Origin: Chrysomallon squamiferum
Lineage: Eukaryota; Mollusca; Gastropoda; Neomphalida; Peltospiridae
Direction of reading: 5' to 3'
NCBI GenBank assembly: GCA_012295275.1
Contig: CM022678.1
Location: forward strand, 16,988,665 to 17,052,664
DNA: 64,000 nt
The notes below the pieces were generated by a model. That model saw only the letters and a program-made list of their open reading frames with translations, was not told where the DNA came from and did not search any database. The position numbers and the translations under genes were made by a program. Shown piece after piece: positions 39,602 to 64,000 of the stretch; position 1 is the first letter of the stretch; the number at the start of each line of letters is the position of its first letter.

Positions 39602-40610
39602 CTGAAACTGAACAAGTTGAAAAAAACATTATATCAAGTACTGTTCATGATGCCAAATTAAACATACAAACATATATACAAACATACATAAATGTATCTC
39701 TACCCACACAAACATATTGTAAATTCTTATACTGAAACATAAATATGCATACATTTAAAGATACATACACACGCTGCCATATATACACATAAACAAACAT
39801 GCATAAATACATACATTCATACATGCTTGCAAACATACATAAATACATACATACGTACGTACAAATACACTTACATACATATTTTTTGTTATTGTTGTCG
39901 TTGCAGGGTAACCATTTCTCATGTATCACCCAGCCTCAAACAGTGAAAAGTTGGAACGCACATCGAACTCTCCATAATTTAAGAATAATATTTAAAATAA
40001 TATTTTTTTAAATTTAACTAAAAGTTAAAATAATTATTCATCAAAGTTTAATGATTAAATATTTAACAGTTTCTCGTGAAACGTAAGAACGTACAAACTG
40101 CACGAGGCCTTCAGACAATTGGACTGTGTTTTATCTTCATTTTTACCTCAGGTAATTCCTATAACATTACTTTATAGAACTGATGCCGTCGTTTGTCTCC
40201 GTCTTGTCGTCTTTCAGTCCGTCAGTCAGTGCGGCGTGTCACGTGTAGTGTAAAGACCGCGGTTTGAATTTCCACCACATTTAATGTAAAGATGTGCAAT
40301 TACCGGGCACAGAGTCGTCTTTTTGCCGTATTTTCAAACTTTAGATTTTTCAAGATTTCTACGAATTTGATTTTTCAACATTTCTACAAATTTGATTTTT
40401 CTTCTTTTTTTTTTATTTTCTCTAACAAGAGATCCTATGGGAGAAAACAGCTGAAACAACAACTCTGAAAGATTTACATCAAACAAATCGTGGGTAACAT
40501 TAATGAGGAACACTATAAAACGTCGAAAATTTTGCTATTAAATAATTGAAAGGCATATACATTAAAACCAAGAAAAAATATTCTTTACACAGCTTAGGAC
40601 CTTATCAAGT
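39602..40610. repeat. Intron 1 of gene 4, left part: TACA-rich DNA and SINE candidate
   Basis: (CATA)n-rich sequence to 39880, the terminal segment CATGTATCACCCAGCCTCAA near 39920, and a SINE candidate at about 40219-40290 (GTGCGGCGTGTCACGTGTAG ... GGTTTGAATTTCC, resembling a degenerate tRNA B box). No exon seen. Confidence 0.5.
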
Positions 40611-41230
40611 CTAAATTCAGCACAAGATACGTACTTAATCATAAGATAAGTACCTAATCATAAACTGACGGAAATCTGCCCACTTATAAATAGTTATGGT
40701 TGAATCTTTAACTTTTAAAATATTAAAAGAAAATCTAAGTTAATGTTCTCAATAGCATCCACTTTCTCAGAACTCTTTATCTCACCACCATAAAACAGCA
40801 TACTAGTTACATATGTATCAAATATTGATAACAGAGAAACATAATTTAAAGACATATTATTTACACTCTATTTTGTCTTATTGTTGTGTTATTCTAACAT
40901 CAAAGACCAATTAGATGGTAGGGATTAATGGTAGTGCTATTGTTACATCAATATGTTGATAGCTGGTTTAAAATAGGGTAGAATCTTCCTTTTCAACGTG
41001 CCTCAGAACAGCTTGCTCTGATTAGCATATTAATTTGTTTCAAGGTTCAAGGTCCTTTTCAAAGTGGACGATGGTTTAAGAGAAGAGAGAAAATGTTATA
41101 TTTGCAATCCTAACAAAATTGGAGATGAATATCACTATATATTTGAATGTAATCATCCTATGTTATTAAATGCGAGAAAAGTATACCAGATAAATAGAAG
41201 ATACACTAAAATATAATTTCATATAATCAT
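40610..41230. mobile_element. LINE reverse-transcriptase remnant with internal inversion
   Basis: On the minus strand, about 40610-40880 reads LLSIFDTYVTSMLFYGGEIK, KVDAIENINLDF and, after a shift, ILKVKDST. This is the thumb/C-terminal region of a non-LTR reverse transcriptase (compare the LFDTYV..S.L.YG.EIW pattern). On the plus strand, about 41000-41230 reads SGRW and, after a shift, RKCYICNPNKIGDEYHYIFE followed by CNHPM, the Cys-rich C-terminal end of the same class of elements. The two halves face away from each other, as in a 5'-inverted (twin-primed) LINE insertion. Heavily decayed. Confidence 0.6.
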
Positions 41231-41456
41231 TTGTTGATCAGTAAAAATATATTTATATTAAAATATTATGTTCGTTAATAAGAGCCATATGTGATAAAAT
41301 ATGTCCTCCCCTTAATCTTCTGTGTGTGCATCTTCATTTTGTTATTATATATTTGCAATACATTCTTTCTGCACGTTAATTCTACAGCTTATGAGAATAA
41401 AAATCATTGTGATTGTGATTGTCATTGATCACATTCAGATCATTTATGTGTCCACC

Positions 41457-42310
41457 ATGGAGGTTCCTCTAGAAGATCGCTTTAAGAAAGAACTGTTTAA
41501 GAAGTATGAAGACTGCAAGAGAGTGTACATTCCAAAGGAAGAGCACCTCTTGATCCTGGACCAACTGAAGAAGATTTCTGTAGATTACAGAAGAAAATAC
41601 ACCATGATTAATTATCTCATGTCCATGTTTGAAATTCTTCAGTATGGAGACATGCAGAAACAGACTAAGAAGCGTCAAACAGATGAAGACACTCGTCTCT
41701 ACTACGTTTCCATTGAATATACCTTTGAAGTTATCAAGCAGACACACATCTCAAAAGACCACGGTGGACGTGATCGAATGCTAAAAGAACTATCCCAAAA
41801 ATATGTGAATCTGACCTGATGTTATCGAATTGTTCAAGTCGTTATAAGTGGACTGTCAACAATAACACACGAGGCCAAGTGTCAAAGCTGCGATGGTAAA
41901 ACCTATTTGACTAAGCTATTTGTGGTCAAATGGAACTTGTGGATATGGAATTACCAAGTGGTGGACAAGTGGGTCATGGTTTACCAGGAACATTTGACAA
42001 AGTTCTGTATTCTCTGACGTCTTACGTCCAAGCATACCTGGAAGTTGCGACCAAACTGACATCTTCCTGATGTTTCTGTTAGTAGTCTTACAGACGGTCA
42101 ACGGATCCGCGTTTACAGCTGTTGAACTGGAACTGATGGGTTTGTGGACCAATTTGTTCATTCAGGAAGAATCGGAGACAACCGAAGCTGGACTCTGTTG
42201 CGCGGGCAATCTCTGAATTAAAGATATGTTTAGCCTTGATGATCGAGGATGACACAAGGAACTGGTCTGACATCATTAAATTTGTTCAGTTCAGGAATAA
42301 AAGTCGTTGT
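41457..42310 (+). pseudogene. KRAB-A-domain-2/SCAND3-like retroelement integrase, decayed
   Basis: Begins with a 120-codon open stretch (MEVPLEDRFKKELFKKYEDC ...) that holds the integrase HHCC-type zinc-binding start, THISKDHGGRDRMLKELSQK, and stops after YVNLT. Further right, in shifting frames, are pieces of the DDE integrase core: YQEHLTKFCIL and LTSK; VNGSAFTAVELELMGLWTNL; and SVARAISELKICLALMIEDD followed by WSDIIKFVQF. The order and spacing match the Ty3/Gypsy-derived integrase proteins usually named KRBA2-like or SCAND3-like in invertebrates. Several frameshifts and stops make it a pseudogene. It lies in intron 1 of gene 4, in the opposite direction. Confidence 0.7.
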
Positions 42311-43383
42311 TGACAGAGTGTAATAACCTTCTGGCACTGCTATTAGGTAAGTCCCAATCTTTCTTATAAATTAAACGCAAATATTACAGTGTGTTCTCTT
42401 CAGGAGAACCGTTTTTCTTTTATGGGGAATATCATTCATACATTTTCAAGTATTGTAACACATTCAGGATAAATTCTAGCATTTAACTGGTCAAGAAATA
42501 CACAAAATTGGCTAAAAAATGTTATGAAATTTGCTATCCCGCAATTTTCCAAACACCATATATTTATTTAAGATTAAATAATTATTCATCAAAGTTTAAT
42601 GATTAAAAATTTAAGAGTTCGTCATATGACGTAAGAACGAGTTCCCGAAAATCGCCCTCGCTTTTGAAGCAGAGGTCGGACTGAAAATGGAGACTTCCTC
42701 TGTTCTGTCACACTACTAGAGGAACACAAAAGCCGCTATTAATTGGATTCAGGCTACACAAACAATGGTCATCGTAGGAAGGAACGCTAGAAAAGGATCT
42801 AAACAAAAAGACAAAACTGCCACAGTAATCACTCAAACGGCTGCCCATCGGCACTATCGACAAGGAAAAAGACACGTCTTATATGTAATGACGCCAGGGC
42901 TAGAGAAATAAAAACAGCTCCCAGGTATTTTTATAGTGTACTCAGTTTTCCAAATTAAGATTTATATGGATGGAATTACATTTATTTTTTACTTATGTGT
43001 TAAATGAAAGGTTATCCAGTGTCTGTTCTTCTAAACGTAACACACCATTTTAACATGCTTTTCATATTTTTGCAATGACTCATGTCTACATTTAGAATAG
43101 AAGTCGTATCACGCTGAAAATATTTCCTTCACTTGTGATGAGGTCATGGCTACCGTAATAAAATCACCGCATGGATATTTTTAATCTTTACTCATTGTTG
43201 TTAAATAAAATTAAAAGGCCGGCGAGGGGAAACATTACATCTATTATTTAGTGCATTATTTGTGTGTCAAGTTATTTTAACACAATACAAATGAAGTAAT
43301 TTATTTTAAGTGTGTCTAACATAATTCAAGCACAACACACGTGCACACTCAAACACATTTAAAAAAAAATCAAACCCACTTAC
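42311..43383. repeat. Intron 1 of gene 4, right part: dispersed repeat and partial 5'-flank copy
   Basis: Contains a copy of the GACAAGG...TGACGCCA repeat at about 42790-42920 and, at about 43010-43110, a partial duplicate of the gene's 5' flank (GTGTCTGTTCTTCTAAACGT, then CTACATTTAG) without an exon 1. No coding signal. Confidence 0.5.
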
Positions 43384-43450
43384 CTGTCTGAGTTGAAACA
43401 AACAGCAGAATTATTACCGAGGACATTTTTAATTCAACTTCCGTCCGCAT
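43384..43450 (-). CDS. Gene 4 exon 1: signal peptide
   Basis: ATG at 43448-43450, reading [20 protein letters not shown] then QTG at ACAG/GTAAGT. It differs from gene 2 exon 1 only in the last residues of the hydrophobic stretch. Confidence 0.75.
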
Positions 43451-43800
43451 GAATCGGGTATCTCAATGTTCTTGTAAATTCGTGAGCGAGAGAGTTATTC
43501 CAGTTCCCAGTATCTGTTCTTCTATACCTAATACATTATCTTCACATGTTAAATATTTAAAGAAGAAAGAAAAATACTTATATTTGTCTAAAAATTGTAC
43601 AATGTCCTGTTGTTTGTGGTCGCTTTACCCTATCGAGAGTTTCAGTTTCCTTGTAGGCCATGGAATAAAAATAGACATTGTTTCATACTGACAGTGACGT
43701 GTGTCTATATTTAGAATAGAGATCGTACTACACCGGAAACATTTCCTTTGTATATACGTACGAATGAACATGTATTGATACATACGTAAGTAAATACGTA
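43451..43800 (-). promoter_or_regulatory. 5' flank of gene 4 (candidate promoter)
   Basis: Same block as upstream of the other copies: AATTCGTGAGCGAGAGAGTT, ACATGTTAAATATTTAAAG and CTATATTTAG at 43705-43714. Inferred function only. Confidence 0.35.
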
Positions 43801-43869
43801 CACATCTGCATACATATATAGACACAGGTACATACAAACACCTCTAGGCAGGAACATTCTTACACAGAA

Positions 43870-50980
<7,111 letters not shown>

Positions 50981-51204
50981 ATAAAATAAAGTGTAATCTA
51001 AAATCAAATTAAATTAAACAAAATTAATAAATGAACTGAACTGAAATGAAATTAACAACTGAATTAAAATAAAATGAAGTAAATAGATATTAAATAAATA
51101 TAAAGTAAAATAAATAAATGAAATTAAAGTAAAGTAAAATAAAACAGGTACATCTCTCTCTGTATATTAAGATTTCCCTTATCAGTAGAATATTTGGGAA
51201 TCAT

Positions 51205-52065
51205 GTGTTGAACAAAAATAATGAAACAATAATACATTATGATGAAACTAACCAAATAATCAAACAACTCTAGATTGTTTTGAAATTAACAAAACTAATG
51301 AACAACTCTACAATGTTGTGAATCTAAGAACAATAGTTAAACCACTTTACATTGTAATGAAACTATCAAAAATATTGAAAACAATATGTTGTGATGGAAC
51401 TAACAAAAATAATAAAACAACTCGAGATTGTGATGAAACTATCGGAAATAATGAAAACATGATACATTGTCATGAATCTAAGAAAAATAATGAAACATCT
51501 CTACATTGTGGTGAGACCAGCAACAATAATGGATCAATTCTGCATTCTGATGAAAATAACAGAAACAATGAAACAACACTACACTGTGGTGATAATAACA
51601 ACAATTCTCAAACAACTCTACGTTGTGTTGAAACTAACACAAATAATCAGACAATTCTACGTTTTGATGTAACAAACAACAATAATGAAACATCTCTTCA
51701 TTTTCATAAAACAAACAAAAATACTGAAACAACACTACATTGTGATGCCTCCAACAAAAATAATGAAACAATGCTGCAATGCGATGAAACAAACCACAAT
51801 AGTGAGACACCTCTTCATTGTGATGAAACTAAGGAAAGTAATGAACCAAGAATACATTGCGATGAACCTAACAACAGTTATCAAAGAGTTCTACCTTGTG
51901 GTTAAACTAACAACAATAATGAAACTATTATACATTGTGGTTAAACTAACAACAATAATGAAACAATTCTATATTGTTGTAAAACTAACAACAATAATGA
52001 AATAATTCTACATTGTGTGAAACTAACCAAAAATGAAACAACTGTACATTGTGACGAAACTAAAT
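51205..52065. repeat. 39-bp minisatellite 3' of gene 5, longest array
   Basis: About 22 units of the AATGAAACAACTCTACATTG family, ending about 550 bp from the gene 5 stop. The plus strand is open for 196 codons (51318-51905) as a 13-residue repeat NNETTLHCDETNK. Point changes are spread over all codon positions, so a protein is not supported. Confidence 0.75.
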
Positions 52066-52615
52066 GAAATATATCTCTAACTAGAATATTGTGGTATTTA
52101 AATATTGATTATATTCACTTACAACTAACAACAGAGAGTAGATTTGTTTTAGATATTATTAGGCCCGCCAGACGTCCAGCTTTTTCAAGTCTCTCCTCCG
52201 TTCTCAACTACTTCAAGCAGAACAATAATTTATCCTTATTTTTGAAACTGTCTAGAGAAAGAACACTTCTAATTATGTTTTCAACTTCATATGTTTCAAC
52301 TGATTATTAAATCTGATAAGATAAAAATATATATCACTAAAATGTTTTAAAGGTTCTGTCATTAAATAATGGCTTTTCATTTTTTTCTTTCCCATCACAA
52401 TAGTTTCAAATATTAAAGAATTTAGAAATTCAGTAACAAATTGTTTCCTTTCATTCTGTATTCCAATACAAGTTATGTATTCATATTACTTTCTGTTTCT
52501 TTCCAATGAAGACACTTTCTCCTTCATAATTCCTGACAGCTGGATTATGGAAATATTCAGCTTCATAAAAAGAACAAAAATTGAGACTGCAAATTCCCCT
52601 TTTATTTACTCTGTT

Positions 52616-62033
<9,418 letters not shown>

Positions 62034-62380
62034 TATGAATCGGGTATCTCAATGTCGTTGTAAATTCGTGAGCGAGCAAGCTCGAGTATCCAGTGTCTGT
62101 TCTTCTATACGTAACACACTACCTTAACATGTTAAATAGTTTTGAAGAAAGAAGAAACAAAAATATTCTACAATGTCCTGTCGTTTGTGTTCTTTTCGTA
62201 CCTATCTATAGTTTCAATTTCCTTGTAGGTCATGGTATAAAAATAGACAGTTTCACAATGACGCGTATCTATATTTAGAATAGAAATCGTAGTACACTGG
62301 AAATACTTCGTTTCCATGTACGTACCAATGTATATGTATTGATACACACACTCATACATACGTACACACTTACATGATCA
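62034..62380 (-). promoter_or_regulatory. 5' flank of gene 5 (candidate promoter)
   Basis: AAATTCGTGAGCGAGCAAGC, AACATGTTAAATAGTTT and CTATATTTAG at 62269-62278, in the same order as in the other copies. Inferred function only. Confidence 0.35.

Positions 62381-64000
<1,620 letters not shown>

Noticed and set aside
51318-51905. 196-codon open frame on the plus strand built of NNETTLHCDETNK-like repeats
   Set aside because: The 39-bp unit keeps the frame open by its length. Substitutions are not biased to third positions by eye, the other two arrays contain stops, and there is no signal peptide, splice site or homologous domain.

Overview
The window is animal nuclear DNA: AT-rich, with long introns, GT-AG splice sites, remains of LINE, DNA-transposon and retroelement-integrase sequences, and very many long microsatellites (GA/CT, TTA/TAA, TA, GT, TTTA). 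This texture, together with the receptor type, points to a lophotrochozoan, most likely a mollusc and plausibly a cephalopod. The species is an inference; no marker gene fixes it.

Every protein-coding signal of host type lies on the minus strand and belongs to one family repeated five times head to tail. A full member has 13 exons: (1) a signal peptide; (2) a six-cysteine ShKT-like module; (3) one exon of about 1.1-1.2 kb carrying about ten or more MEGF/laminin-type EGF-like modules; (4) a transmembrane helix; (5) a polybasic juxtamembrane exon; (6) an acidic, tyrosine-containing juxtamembrane exon; (7-13) a single class I protein tyrosine phosphatase (PTP) domain whose [10 protein letters not shown] active-site loop is split between exons 11 and 12. 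Exon sizes and phases agree between copies, so the models can be read to the base at nearly every junction.

Layout, left to right: gene 1 (exons 6 to 1 at 294-8768; its PTP exons lie beyond the left edge; pseudogene with several lesions); gene 2 (11396-22381; all 13 exons and all splice sites, one single-base insertion in exon 3); gene 3 (23984-29424; relic that kept exons 1-2 and degraded exons 10-13 but lost the middle); gene 4 (31835-43450; intact PTP exons, broken end of exon 3, degenerate membrane exon); gene 5 (52616-62033; all 13 exons, two opposite one-base shifts in exon 3). Genes 1+2 and genes 3+4 look like one two-gene segmental duplication with an offset of about 20.4-21.4 kb, because intron, intergenic and transposon sequences are shared as well. 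Between genes 4 and 5 lies a 1.6-kb unit in three tandem copies plus a further partial copy of the gene 3' end.

The encoded receptors would bind something outside the cell through cysteine-rich modules and signal through a cytoplasmic PTP-like domain. The PTP domains carry changes expected to weaken catalysis: WMD in place of WPD, CSDGVGR in place of CSAGVGR, and in gene 2 also KNRC in place of KNRY. The likely picture is a fast-evolving array of EGF/ShKT receptor pseudophosphatases undergoing gene birth and death. Whether the one-base shifts are real or assembly errors decides how many copies are alive.
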